Shown here piece after piece: positions 1-7,760 of a DNA stretch of 22,774 bases. The notes beneath the pieces were generated by a model. That model ran no database searches, had not been told where the DNA came from, and saw only the letters and a list, made by a program, of their open reading frames with translations. Origin of the DNA: Bacillota bacterium (GTDB lineage: Bacteria; Bacillota_I; Bacilli_A; RFN20; CAG-826); contig JAEWLX010000025.1 in assembly GCA_023457325.1 (NCBI GenBank), positions 1-22,774 of the forward strand. Reading direction: 5' to 3'. Each line of letters opens with the position of its first letter. Positions within the stretch are counted from its first letter, which is position 1. The position numbers and the translations under genes were made by a program.

Positions 1-2069
1 GCATTACACCCGAGCAAATACCTGACTATAAGGGATTAAGAGGAGATGCCAGTGACAATCTACCAGGTATTCCTGGTATCGGCGAAAAAACGGCTATCAA
101 ACTTCTTCAAGAATTTTCGACATTTGAAAGGATTGTTGCCCAAGCAGCAAATATTAAGGGCAAGATTGGCGAGAATATAATTGCTTATCAAAAAACAGGT
201 GAAATGTCGAAGCGCTTAGCCACCATCAAAACCGATATCGACTTGCCTTTCACGCTAGAAGATACTTTTTATCAAGGTTATGTTTTTGACAAAATTAATG
301 AGTTTGGGCAGAGATATGAACTCAAACAACTTCTCAACCGTTTGCCAAGCCAATTTAAAATTGAATCGGAACGCGATGTAAAAATTGCCTATGAAAAAAT
401 ACGTTCGTGTCATAATCTCGACTTGGGAGATGACGTCGCTTTATTCTTAGATATGAAGGAAGACAATTATTTCAAAACTTCTCTACTTGGTCTTGCTCTT
501 TCAAATGGCAAGAAGCATTACTATCTGTCTTATGAGGATTTGATTATTGACGAAGATTTAAAAAGGATTTTGGAAGATGATAAGGTTCGCAAAACATGTT
601 TTGACGCCAAGGCTTTAATCGTTGCCTTTAGCCGGCTAAACATTAATGTAAAAGGCATAGCCTTTGATTTATTACTTGCCTCTTATCTTCTTGATTCTAC
701 TTTGAAAAATAACGTTGACTCAATTCTTAATTATTTTGGGGTTGATGCCCACGGAAAAGATGATTCCGAGTTGTCTCTTTTTGATGAGTCAAATCCCTTG
801 CGAACTACAAAAGTTGCTTATTTAACAATTAAGCTTCGCCCCCGTGTTCTTGAAGAGTTAAAAAAGCACGAAGCGCTTGAACTATATCAAACGATTGAGT
901 TACCGCTGGCTTTAGTGCTGGCCGACATGGAAATTGAGGGTTTTCCTCTCGATGTTCAAGTCTTAAATCGAATCGGATTGCAATATCGTAAGCGTCTTGA
1001 TACTTTAACAAGTGAAATCTATGATTTAGCGGGTGAAGAGTTTAATATCAACTCGCCAAAACAAATTGCTGATTTGTTATATAACAAATTAAATTTGAAA
1101 GGCAACCGCAAAGATTCGACATCAGTCGATGCTTTAAAAAAGATTGCTGATGACCACCCAATTGTCGAAAAGATTCTTGAGTATCGCAAGTACGCTAAAT
1201 TGATTTCAACTTACATTGACGGTTTAGTCGTTCACGTTCACGAGGATGGCAAGTTGCACGCTATTTTTAATCAAGCCTTAACGACGACGGGCCGCCTTTC
1301 CTCGAGTGAACCGAATCTACAAAACATTTCCATTCGCGACGAAGAAGGTCGCTTAATTCGCCAGGCTTTTTATTACCCCGAAAGCGAGTATCAAATTCTT
1401 TCCTTAGACTATTCACAAATTGAACTGAGAATTCTTGCATCGCTTAGCAAATGCCAGTCTTTCATCGATGTTTTTAACCGTGACGAAGATGTTCACACCG
1501 CTACCGCAAAGGCAATATTTAAAACAAATGATGATGGCGCACGTCGTAAAGCAAAAGCTGTTAATTTCGGAATCATTTACGGTATTTCTGACTGGGGGCT
1601 TTCCGAACAATTAGATATTGCTCCTAAGGAAGCCAAAACAATTATCGACGCTTTCTTTAATGCTTATCCCGAAGTAAATGACTATTTACAAAACGTTGTC
1701 GATCGGGCTTTTAAAGACGGTTATGTTTCGACGTTGTTCGGTCGCCGTCGTTATCTAAGAGAACTTTACGATAGTAATTATCAAGTTCGCGAGTTCGCTC
1801 GTCGCGCAGCGATGAATGCACCAATTCAAGGCACGGCCGCTGATTTAATCAAACTGGCTATGGTCAAAGTGCAGACGATGTTAAAAGACAAGCATTATAA
1901 GACAAAGCTCGTCTTGCAAATTCACGACGAACTATTATTTAAAGTCCATGTCGATGAAATCGAGATCGTCCGCAAAGAGATAAGCGATATTATGGAAAGT
2001 GTCATCAGTCTTGATGTTAAATTAAAAGTTGATGGCGGTGTCGGTAAATCTTGGTACGATGCCAAATAA
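1..2069 (+). CDS. polA: DNA polymerase I, 5' end outside the window
   Basis: Family A DNA polymerase that fills gaps and removes RNA primers. The frame is open from base 3, so the gene runs off the left edge; the ATG at 204 is internal. Bases 3-200 encode the helix-hairpin-helix end of the 5' nuclease domain (GDASDNLPGIPGIGEKTA). The polymerase motifs are intact: motif A DYSQIELR (1407-1430), motif B with the RxxxKxxxFGxxYG pattern (1542-1583) and motif C HDE (1923-1931). The 3'-5' exonuclease region looks degenerate: the usual DxE of motif I reads DMK (near base 450), and the tyrosine/aspartate motif III is not recognisable. An inactive proofreading domain is also known for Bacillus Pol I. 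The stop lies 11 bases before the MutM-CoaE start, so the two are probably cotranscribed. Identification is secure; loss of proofreading is inferred. Confidence 0.97.
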   Translation, partial: ITPEQIPDYKGLRGDASDNLPGIPGIGEKTAIKLLQEFSTFERIVAQAANIKGKIGENIIAYQKTGEMSKRLATIKTDIDLPFTLEDTFYQGYVFDKINEFGQRYELKQLLNRLPSQFKIESERDVKIAYEKIRSCHNLDLGDDVALFLDMKEDNYFKTSLLGLALSNGKKHYYLSYEDLIIDEDLKRILEDDKVRKTCFDAKALIVAFSRLNINVKGIAFDLLLASYLLDSTLKNNVDSILNYFGVDAHGKDDSELSLFDESNPLRTTKVAYLTIKLRPRVLEELKKHEALELYQTIELPLALVLADMEIEGFPLDVQVLNRIGLQYRKRLDTLTSEIYDLAGEEFNINSPKQIADLLYNKLNLKGNRKDSTSVDALKKIADDHPIVEKILEYRKYAKLISTYIDGLVVHVHEDGKLHAIFNQALTTTGRLSSSEPNLQNISIRDEEGRLIRQAFYYPESEYQILSLDYSQIELRILASLSKCQSFIDVFNRDEDVHTATAKAIFKTNDDGARRKAKAVNFGIIYGISDWGLSEQLDIAPKEAKTIIDAFFNAYPEVNDYLQNVVDRAFKDGYVSTLFGRRRYLRELYDSNYQVREFARRAAMNAPIQGTAADLIKLAMVKVQTMLKDKHYKTKLVLQIHDELLFKVHVDEIEIVRKEISDIMESVISLDVKLKVDGGVGKSWYDAK

Positions 2070-2080
2070 GGAAAAAGAAT

Positions 2081-3478
2081 ATGCCCGAACTTCCTGAAGT
2101 TGAAACAATTAAGAATATCCTTGCTAATTATGTTTTACAAAAGACGATTAGAGGCGTTAAGGTTATCAACCGTAACACAATCGATGGCGATGTTTCTCTT
2201 TTTGTTAACTCTTTAGTAGGCAAAACGATTATCGATTTGCAAAGAATGGGTAAGTTTCTTGTTTTTCATCTTAATGATGAAATAATCCTCCTTTCTCATC
2301 TTCGGATGGAAGGTAAGTACTTCTATCACCAACAAGCTCAAGAAAATTATGACAAACATGCATGCGTCATTTTCAATTTTGATGATGGCAGTGTTTTAGA
2401 ATATAATGACACGCGTAAATTTGGGATTATGAAGGTTGATAAACGCGCTGATTATCTTCGTAATCCACCACTTTCAAAACTAGGACCCGAACCATTTAGT
2501 GTTGGTGATATCGATGCTCTTTTTGCAAAGATGAAAAGAAAATCGATCCCGATTAAAATGCTTCTTCTTGATCAATCTTTTTTATCAGGACTCGGCAATA
2601 TCTATGTCGATGAAGTTCTTTACCTTACAAAAATTCATCCCGAAACACCAGCCAGCATGATTAATATCGAACAACTTAAAGCAATCATTGATTCTAGTGT
2701 TGATGTTTTAAAGATGGCAATCGCCAGTGGCGGCTCAACGATTCGCAGTTATCATCCGAGTCAAGGGATTGACGGGGGCTTTCAAACGAAACTAAATGCG
2801 TATGGACGTCAGCATTTACCGTGTCTACGTTGTAGTCATGAAATGCGAAAAATATTCGTGGGTGGACGAGGCACAACATTTTGTCCTAATTGTCAAAAAA
2901 ATCCCGCTTTACCATATGTTTTAGGAATAACCGGGCCAATTGGCTCAGGAAAATCATCTGCCACCGCCTTTTTTAAAGATCATGGTTATCTAACGATAAG
3001 CGGTGATGCAATTGTGAGTCATCTTTATCAAGATAAAAATGTTCAAAAGGAAATTATTAAACTGTTTGGAGAAGAAGTTATTACTTCTACATTAGACATT
3101 AATAAAAATTTGATTATTGCCACCATCATCGCCGATCCAAATAAAAAAAGAAGACTTGAAAAATTATTGCACCCTCGAGTCGAGCAAGCCGTTCTAGAAT
3201 TAATCAAAAAGACGAACAAAGACCAAAGAATCGCTGTTGAAATGCCTCTTCTTTTTGAATCAAAGATTGCCGATTATTGTGATGAAACACTATATGTCGA
3301 TATTAAAAAGGATGTTCAAAAAGAGCGTCTTGCTTCCCGCCGTTTACCAGTCGAAATTTCTTTAGCCCTTAACGCCGGGTTTGACGCGAAGCACAATAAA
3401 GAAAAAGCGACTTATGTCGTTGATAACTCCTCGACTTTAGACGCTTTGCACATCAAACTTCAAAAAATTATTAGCTAA
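2081..3478 (+). CDS. Fusion of formamidopyrimidine-DNA glycosylase (MutM/Fpg) and dephospho-CoA kinase (CoaE)
   Basis: One 465-residue frame carries two enzymes. Residues 1-274 are a complete MutM: N-terminal MPELPEVET with catalytic Pro2 and Glu3, the helix-two-turn-helix stretch LSGLGNIYVDE, and a C-terminal zinc finger (CLRC ... CPNC) with the conserved GRGTTFC arginine. MutM excises 8-oxoguanine and formamidopyrimidines. Residues 278-465 are CoaE, which phosphorylates dephospho-CoA in the last step of CoA synthesis: P-loop GPIGSGKS (285-292), then GDA, HPRV, PLLFE and VVDN. Only about three residues join the domains, and CoaE has no in-frame start of its own (the ATG at 2915 is out of frame and soon meets a stop). 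The start is ATG 2081 because Pro2 must follow the initiator Met; the in-frame TTG at 2051 lies inside polA. AAGGA at 2068-2072 is the likely ribosome site. mutM and coaE are adjacent genes in many Firmicutes, so the fusion is easily derived. Confidence 0.95.
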   Translation: MPELPEVETIKNILANYVLQKTIRGVKVINRNTIDGDVSLFVNSLVGKTIIDLQRMGKFLVFHLNDEIILLSHLRMEGKYFYHQQAQENYDKHACVIFNFDDGSVLEYNDTRKFGIMKVDKRADYLRNPPLSKLGPEPFSVGDIDALFAKMKRKSIPIKMLLLDQSFLSGLGNIYVDEVLYLTKIHPETPASMINIEQLKAIIDSSVDVLKMAIASGGSTIRSYHPSQGIDGGFQTKLNAYGRQHLPCLRCSHEMRKIFVGGRGTTFCPNCQKNPALPYVLGITGPIGSGKSSATAFFKDHGYLTISGDAIVSHLYQDKNVQKEIIKLFGEEVITSTLDINKNLIIATIIADPNKKRRLEKLLHPRVEQAVLELIKKTNKDQRIAVEMPLLFESKIADYCDETLYVDIKKDVQKERLASRRLPVEISLALNAGFDAKHNKEKATYVVDNSSTLDALHIKLQKIIS

Positions 3479-4371
3479 TATACTGACAAACCGCTCAAAT
3501 CAAATTCTTCTTCGCACATTTCTTTTAACAAGCGCGATAGTTGTTTAGCGCGAATTGATCCAGCTTTGCTGGTCTCATATAATTGTCCGATTTCATTTAT
3601 TGAAAAATCGCTGGTGAAAAAAGTTATGCGCTGGTTTTTCGCCCGTTCAATGAGAATTGGCAAAACAATCGTATCACGCACGTAGTCGTTTTTATATTCG
3701 TTGCCAAAATCATCAAAGACAAGCAATGGAACGTTCGACAATTCGACGATGCTTCGAGCAAAGCGTTCCTTTTCATTAAAAGCTAAATCATTTAATTCTT
3801 TGATGCGGTTTGTTGCATTAATAAAAGCAACTGGTTCTTTTTTAATGGCGATAAAATCATTAACAAATGTCGCTAGCAAAAATGATTTTCCAACCCGATG
3901 TCCGCCTTTAACATAAATCCAGCGATTCGAACCGCCTTGTAACAATTGACTAAAAAGTTTGATAACACGATTCCGCTCGGCTGTTTTATCGAGCGTCTTC
4001 GTCGATGATTCCTTCCATTCACCTGGAAAGTCAGCATATAAATACTTACTATCAATTTCGATGCGTCTAAGAATTTTATGGCACGGAGTAAAAACGCGTT
4101 CAATCATGCCGTTATCATTGACGAGTTTAAGTTGTAAATGTGGGGTTGCCTTACGGCAATTTTCGACACCTGGACATTTACGACAATAGTCATAGTCTTC
4201 TTTAAAGGCGATAAACTTTGAAATGTTTTCGCGGACCATTTTGACAGTTGGATTTAAGGTTTGTTTAATAATCTCGTAAACTTCAACATCGCTGCGAAGT
4301 TCCTCGAGCATTTCATCAATATATTGATCGAGTTCTGTTTTTTCGAAAGGTGGTAGTTTTATTTTTTCCAT
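3475..4371 (-). CDS. dnaI: Primosomal protein DnaI, helicase loader
   Basis: AAA+ ATPase that loads the replicative helicase in Gram-positive bacteria, working with DnaB and DnaD. The N-terminal domain has a probable zinc site (Cys63, Cys66, Cys72 and Cys97 in CRKC...C...CH). The ATPase domain has Walker A GGHRVGKS (156-163) and Walker B LLVFDD (216-221). Its 298 residues fit the family. The gene begins 5 bases after the dnaB stop, so the two form an operon, as in Bacillus. Its TAG stop (3475-3477) overlaps the TAA stop (3476-3478) of the convergent MutM-CoaE gene, and no terminator hairpin separates them. Confident call. Confidence 0.95.
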   Translation of the reverse strand: MEKIKLPPFEKTELDQYIDEMLEELRSDVEVYEIIKQTLNPTVKMVRENISKFIAFKEDYDYCRKCPGVENCRKATPHLQLKLVNDNGMIERVFTPCHKILRRIEIDSKYLYADFPGEWKESSTKTLDKTAERNRVIKLFSQLLQGGSNRWIYVKGGHRVGKSFLLATFVNDFIAIKKEPVAFINATNRIKELNDLAFNEKERFARSIVELSNVPLLVFDDFGNEYKNDYVRDTIVLPILIERAKNQRITFFTSDFSINEIGQLYETSKAGSIRAKQLSRLLKEMCEEEFDLSGLSVY

Positions 4372-4376
4372 GCTCG

Positions 4377-5633
4377 TTAATCCTTTTTCTTACTCTCAAT
4401 CGAAGCGAGGATTTTTTCTAGTTCTTCATCGCTAATCTCGGTTTCTTTTACTTTATCATTGTTAGCATCACTTTTTATAGTTGATGGTTTTGACGTCCGC
4501 CAGGCAGAATTAATTTTTATTAAGTAATTCATGGTGTCAATTGCAGTCGTCACTCCTTCTCGAGCAAGCGATGAGGCGATTTTTTCGGTATAACGTCTTG
4601 ATAAGACATTATCGGCTTTGGCCAGAACATAGTCGACTAAAGCGTTGATCACACCGTGCGAAAAACCATAGTTTTTAGATAAATCATCGACTAAATCTAA
4701 GTCGGAACGACTTGGTGAAGTGTTATTTTGTTTAATTCGCAAATATTCACCCGGCGCCATTGAATCTAACAGTTTGACTTTACTTGCTAATTCACTTTCG
4801 CTATTAATGATGCTTTTTTGGCCATTTCTTTTGCGATGGAAAAAGGGAAATTTAACTTCATCCTTAGCCCGTTCGGAAATATACTGAAAGTTGAGTCTTT
4901 GATTCTTATTATCTGGATTGTACGAATCGATAACAATTTCGGCCATCGTATATTCATCAAGGGAAAACAATGCGGCAAGACGTTCAATTTCTTTTAAGTC
5001 TTTCTTTAAAAAAGAATCGCGCTTAATTTGCCCGCTCTTTTCGATGTGCAAGAAAAAGGAATCGAAATCAAACGATGTATCAATCCGTCCCGATTTGCGA
5101 CCTTTGACGTCAATCTTGAGGTCCTTACGAAATGCTGGGTCATCAAAATCGGGATTAAATGTCTCGATAAACGAGGAAGTAATATCATTAAAATCTTTTG
5201 CCTGAAAGTCTACTTTGTATGATAAAGCGAGTCGTTTTGCCTCTTTTTCGCCCACATATTTAATTAATAGGCCTTTAAAAAGAACATCATCAAAATACTC
5301 GCGAGGCGATTTGGGAGCGTAGACGACATAAATGTAATAGCGCATGCCGTTTTCTTCTTTAAAGAAGGTTCTAAGTAACCCCACCGCTTCTAAGGCGCGC
5401 CGCGCAGTGAAAAATTCTCCTGATGAAATCTGGAGTTTGTCAAAAAGATGCGCGTGATCAAAAATGTCGATGTCAGTTGCTTTCATTTTCTCAAAAAAGA
5501 GCGTTAGATAAATCGCCGAACTCTTATGGCCAATCAGAGGCTGATAAAGCTCGATGAGGACCTCACGATCAATATCACTTATCAAAGAGGCGAAACGCAC
5601 CTCGTAATAATCTTTTTCGCTTATGTAATCCAT
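4377..5633 (-). CDS. dnaB: Gram-positive replication initiation protein DnaB (DnaB/DnaD family)
   Basis: A helicase-loading and primosome protein of the Bacillus DnaB family; it is not the replicative helicase, which E. coli calls DnaB. It is recognised from its N-terminal winged-helix region (DREVLIELYQPLIGHKSSAIYL is typical but abbreviated here to DREVLIELYQPLIG), its DnaD-like C-terminal region around residues 295-375 (YGFSHGVINALVDYVLAKA), and its position directly upstream of dnaI. The acidic, lysine-rich tail is probably unstructured. The ATG at 5631-5633 is preceded by TTAGGA. An extended -10 promoter lies just upstream. The 418 residues are slightly shorter than the roughly 470 of Bacillus subtilis DnaB. 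This family diverges fast, so the call rests partly on context. Confidence 0.88.
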   Translation of the reverse strand: MDYISEKDYYEVRFASLISDIDREVLIELYQPLIGHKSSAIYLTLFFEKMKATDIDIFDHAHLFDKLQISSGEFFTARRALEAVGLLRTFFKEENGMRYYIYVVYAPKSPREYFDDVLFKGLLIKYVGEKEAKRLALSYKVDFQAKDFNDITSSFIETFNPDFDDPAFRKDLKIDVKGRKSGRIDTSFDFDSFFLHIEKSGQIKRDSFLKKDLKEIERLAALFSLDEYTMAEIVIDSYNPDNKNQRLNFQYISERAKDEVKFPFFHRKRNGQKSIINSESELASKVKLLDSMAPGEYLRIKQNNTSPSRSDLDLVDDLSKNYGFSHGVINALVDYVLAKADNVLSRRYTEKIASSLAREGVTTAIDTMNYLIKINSAWRTSKPSTIKSDANNDKVKETEISDEELEKILASIESKKKD

Positions 5634-5656
5634 GTTTGATTCCTAATACGCCACAA

Positions 5657-5665
5657 ATTATAGCA
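5657..5665 (-). promoter_or_regulatory. dnaB-dnaI promoter, extended -10
   Basis: On the minus strand the sequence reads TGCTATAAT, a perfect -10 box with a TG extension, 24 bases upstream of the dnaB ATG. No good -35 box lies 17 bases further up, which is acceptable for an extended -10 promoter. Confidence 0.65.
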
Positions 5666-5719
5666 TGGAGCAAAGGTAAAATAAACCAAAAAAGCCCACG
5701 CCATCAATTCTTTTTTTAC

Positions 5720-5816
5720 ATTTGTGCATACTTTTCCACCGCCGTTTTTTATCAAGTTTTACGATGTTATCGGCTTTTTAATCATGCAAAAATAGGCAAC
5801 TGCATTTTTGTCCACA
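5720..5816. promoter_or_regulatory. Possible DnaA-box cluster upstream of dnaB
   Basis: This 271-base gap between the divergent dnaB and pfkA genes holds no convincing gene. It contains TTGTCCACA (5808-5816, plus strand; one mismatch to the DnaA box TTATCCACA), TTTTCCACC (5732-5740; two mismatches) and, on the minus strand near 5721-5729, GTATGCACA (one mismatch to TTATNCACA). DnaA control of dnaB-dnaI is plausible, but individual boxes with mismatches arise by chance in AT-rich DNA. Confidence 0.35.
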
Positions 5817-5862
5817 AAAGGATGTAATCGTTTTCAAAGTGATACTTTTCGAATTTTCAGTC

Positions 5863-5881
5863 ATTTTCATATATAATGAAT
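5863..5881 (+). promoter_or_regulatory. pfkA -10 box overlapping a lacI-type operator element
   Basis: The sequence ATTTTCATATATAATGAAT contains a perfect -10 box (TATAAT, 5872-5877) inside the inverted repeat TTCAT-N5-ATGAA (5866-5880). The same 19-bp element, with 17 of 19 identities, covers the -10 box of the LacI-type regulator gene at 18702-18720. No good -35 box is visible, which would suit a regulated promoter. The expected start site is near 5884, leaving almost no untranslated leader before the ribosome site. Confidence 0.6.
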
Positions 5882-5904
5882 GAGCAAATAAAGAGGTGTT
5901 TAAT

Positions 5905-6870
5905 ATGGTTAAACGCGTTGGAGTACTTACGTCTGGTGGCGATGCCCCCGGAATGAACGCCGCCATTCGTGCCATTGTTCGTTCTGGTATTAAAAATGGT
6001 TTGGAGATGTTCGTAATTTACGAAGGATACAAAGGTCTAATCGAGGGCAACATCGAGAAAGTTGATCGTAATTTCGTAAGCGATATCATTAATCGGGGTG
6101 GAACAATTATCAAAAGCGCTCGTTCTCGGGAGTTTAAAGATGAGGCTGCTCGTTTAATCGGCGTTAAGCAACTACGTAATTTTGGTATTGATACACTGAT
6201 TGTAATCGGGGGCGATGGAACATACATGGGGGCCAAAAAGCTCTCGGAGTTAGGCATAAATTGCGTCGGTATTCCCGGTACAATCGATAACGATTTATCG
6301 TCCAGTGATTTTACGATTGGTTTTGATACAGCCCTAAATACTATTTGTGAGTGTGTCGATAAATTGCGCGATACGACCGCTTCTCATCAAAGATGCACAA
6401 TAATCGAGGTTATGGGCAACAAATGTGGCGATTTAGCTCTTTACTCGGGCGTTGCCGAGGGGGTCGAAATGATTATTACTCCTGAGCACCCCTACACCGA
6501 AGCAGAAATAATGAACCGTATAAAAACATTAGGGACTGGCAAGAAAAAACATTCCTTAATCATCGTCAGTGAAAAAGTATTTCCCAACGTTATTTCCTTT
6601 GCTGAAAAAGTTACACAGGAAACAGGATTTGAAACGAGAGCCGAAGTTCTCGGACGTTTACAAAGAGGTGGTTCACCCTCAGCCTCTGATCGCATTTTAG
6701 CAACAAGAATGGGTGTCTACGCCATCGAAAGATTAATCGAAGGTGTCGCCAATGTATGCGTCGGTATTTCTAATGGCAAAATCGTCCATTACTCTTTTGA
6801 CGAAGCTTTTGCCTTACCACGTAAAAAACACGAAGAATTGTTTGCTTTGATCAGCATGGTCAATCGGTAA
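5905..6870 (+). CDS. pfkA: ATP-dependent 6-phosphofructokinase
   Basis: Phosphorylates fructose 6-phosphate to fructose 1,6-bisphosphate, the committed step of glycolysis. Signatures: GGDAPGMNAAIR near the N-terminus, nucleotide-binding IGGDGTYMGA (101-110), catalytic GTIDND (125-130) with Asp128, HQR (171-173 region of the E. coli alignment, Arg162 in E. coli numbering) and QRGGSP. The ATG at 5905 is chosen over GTG 5896 because AAGAGG (5891-5896) then sits 8 bases upstream and the protein is 321 residues, the family norm. Two usually conserved substrate-site residues differ: Arg171 of E. coli is Asn here (MGNKCGD) and His249 is Arg (LGRLQRGG). This is from an alignment made by memory. The ROK kinase follows after 2 bases. 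Function is secure; altered kinetics are a possibility. Confidence 0.96.
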   Translation: MVKRVGVLTSGGDAPGMNAAIRAIVRSGIKNGLEMFVIYEGYKGLIEGNIEKVDRNFVSDIINRGGTIIKSARSREFKDEAARLIGVKQLRNFGIDTLIVIGGDGTYMGAKKLSELGINCVGIPGTIDNDLSSSDFTIGFDTALNTICECVDKLRDTTASHQRCTIIEVMGNKCGDLALYSGVAEGVEMIITPEHPYTEAEIMNRIKTLGTGKKKHSLIIVSEKVFPNVISFAEKVTQETGFETRAEVLGRLQRGGSPSASDRILATRMGVYAIERLIEGVANVCVGISNGKIVHYSFDEAFALPRKKHEELFALISMVNR

Positions 6871-6872
6871 AA

Positions 6873-7724
6873 ATGAAGGACAAAAGAATAGTTATCAGTG
6901 TTGATATCGGCGGAACAAATTCTCGTTTTGCCCTTATAGACGAGAATTTTCAGATCATTAAAAGTCTAACTCATCCCACTATTTTATATAAGAAAGACGA
7001 ATTCGTGAGTTCAATCGTCGAGTCAATTAGAGAAATCGGTTCTAATAGTGATAATGTAGTTGCCATTTCCTTAGGTATTCCTGGTCCAATTGGAAATAAT
7101 GGACATGTTATCGACTTACCGAATATTCATATTCAAGACATTCCTCTTGGAGAAATACTTTGCAAAGAATTTGAACTACCCGTTTTTATTCGAAATGATG
7201 CGGAAATGGCCTGTTTTGCCGAAGCTATGCTTGGCCACGGCAAAAACTATCAACGCGTCTTTTTTATTACCATTTCCACTGGTTTGGGAGGCGCATTAGT
7301 CGTTAACCATAGTTTAAAGGATAGTCCTCTTGAAATTGGACATACGCCTTATACGTTCCAAGGACAAGATAAATACTATGAGTATTTTGCAAGTGGCAAT
7401 GGTTTATCAAATCTTGCAAAAATGTATGGATTAGAAATTCAATACAGTCATCAATTTTTCAAACTTGTCGAAAGTAAAAATGCTTTGGCCTTGCAGGTTT
7501 ATGAGGCATGGCTTCATATAATGAGTGACTTTTTGTCATTTATTAAAGAACGCTATCATCCGGATATTTACACATTTACTGGCGGTGTTTTTAATTCGAA
7601 AGAGGTTTTTTGGAATGATTTAACTCACCGACATCAAGATCTCAATCTGCAAGTATGTTATTTTGATCAAAACGCCGGTCTAATCGGGGCGGCGTGTTAT
7701 GCTTTTACATCGCTTGACAATTGA
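6873..7724 (+). CDS. ROK-family sugar kinase, probably glucokinase, lacking the zinc cysteines
   Basis: ROK-family kinase, likely glucokinase given its operon with pfkA. Motifs: ATP-binding DIGGTN (11-16), the sugar-binding and catalytic segment RNDAEM (107-112, base Asp109), STGLGG (135-140) and EIGH (154-157). The classic ROK zinc motif CxCGxxGCxE, which should follow EIGH, is absent: the segment reads FQGQDKYYEYFASG, keeping only the terminal Glu and ASG. At 283 residues it is shorter than many ROK glucokinases. It starts 2 bases after the pfkA stop with no clear ribosome site, so translational coupling is likely. Its TGA stop lies inside the thrS promoter. Other ROK substrates (fructose, N-acetylmannosamine) cannot be excluded. 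Confidence 0.85.
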   Translation: MKDKRIVISVDIGGTNSRFALIDENFQIIKSLTHPTILYKKDEFVSSIVESIREIGSNSDNVVAISLGIPGPIGNNGHVIDLPNIHIQDIPLGEILCKEFELPVFIRNDAEMACFAEAMLGHGKNYQRVFFITISTGLGGALVVNHSLKDSPLEIGHTPYTFQGQDKYYEYFASGNGLSNLAKMYGLEIQYSHQFFKLVESKNALALQVYEAWLHIMSDFLSFIKERYHPDIYTFTGGVFNSKEVFWNDLTHRHQDLNLQVCYFDQNAGLIGAACYAFTSLDN

Positions 7725-7749
7725 CTTAATTAAAATTAGTCAATATACT
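7721..7749 (+). promoter_or_regulatory. thrS promoter
   Basis: TTGACT (7721-7726) and TATACT (7744-7749) are separated by 17 bases, close to the vegetative consensus. The -35 box overlaps the stop codon of the ROK kinase gene. The start site is expected near 7756, just before the T-box stem I. Confidence 0.88.
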
Positions 7750-7760
7750 TGTATTCGCAA

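Noticed and set aside
204..2069. polA starting at ATG 204
   Set aside because: The same frame is open upstream to base 3 and encodes the 5' nuclease helix-hairpin-helix, so 204 is internal.
2051..2080. MutM-CoaE start at TTG 2051
   Set aside because: It would add ten residues before the catalytic N-terminal proline, which must be residue 2.
5636..5827. Small 63-codon ORF between dnaB and pfkA
   Set aside because: No ribosome site, no recognisable product, and it runs through the dnaB promoter and the box-like sequences.
5634..5904. Replication origin
   Set aside because: Only three imperfect boxes, no clear AT-rich unwinding repeat, and no dnaA or dnaN nearby.
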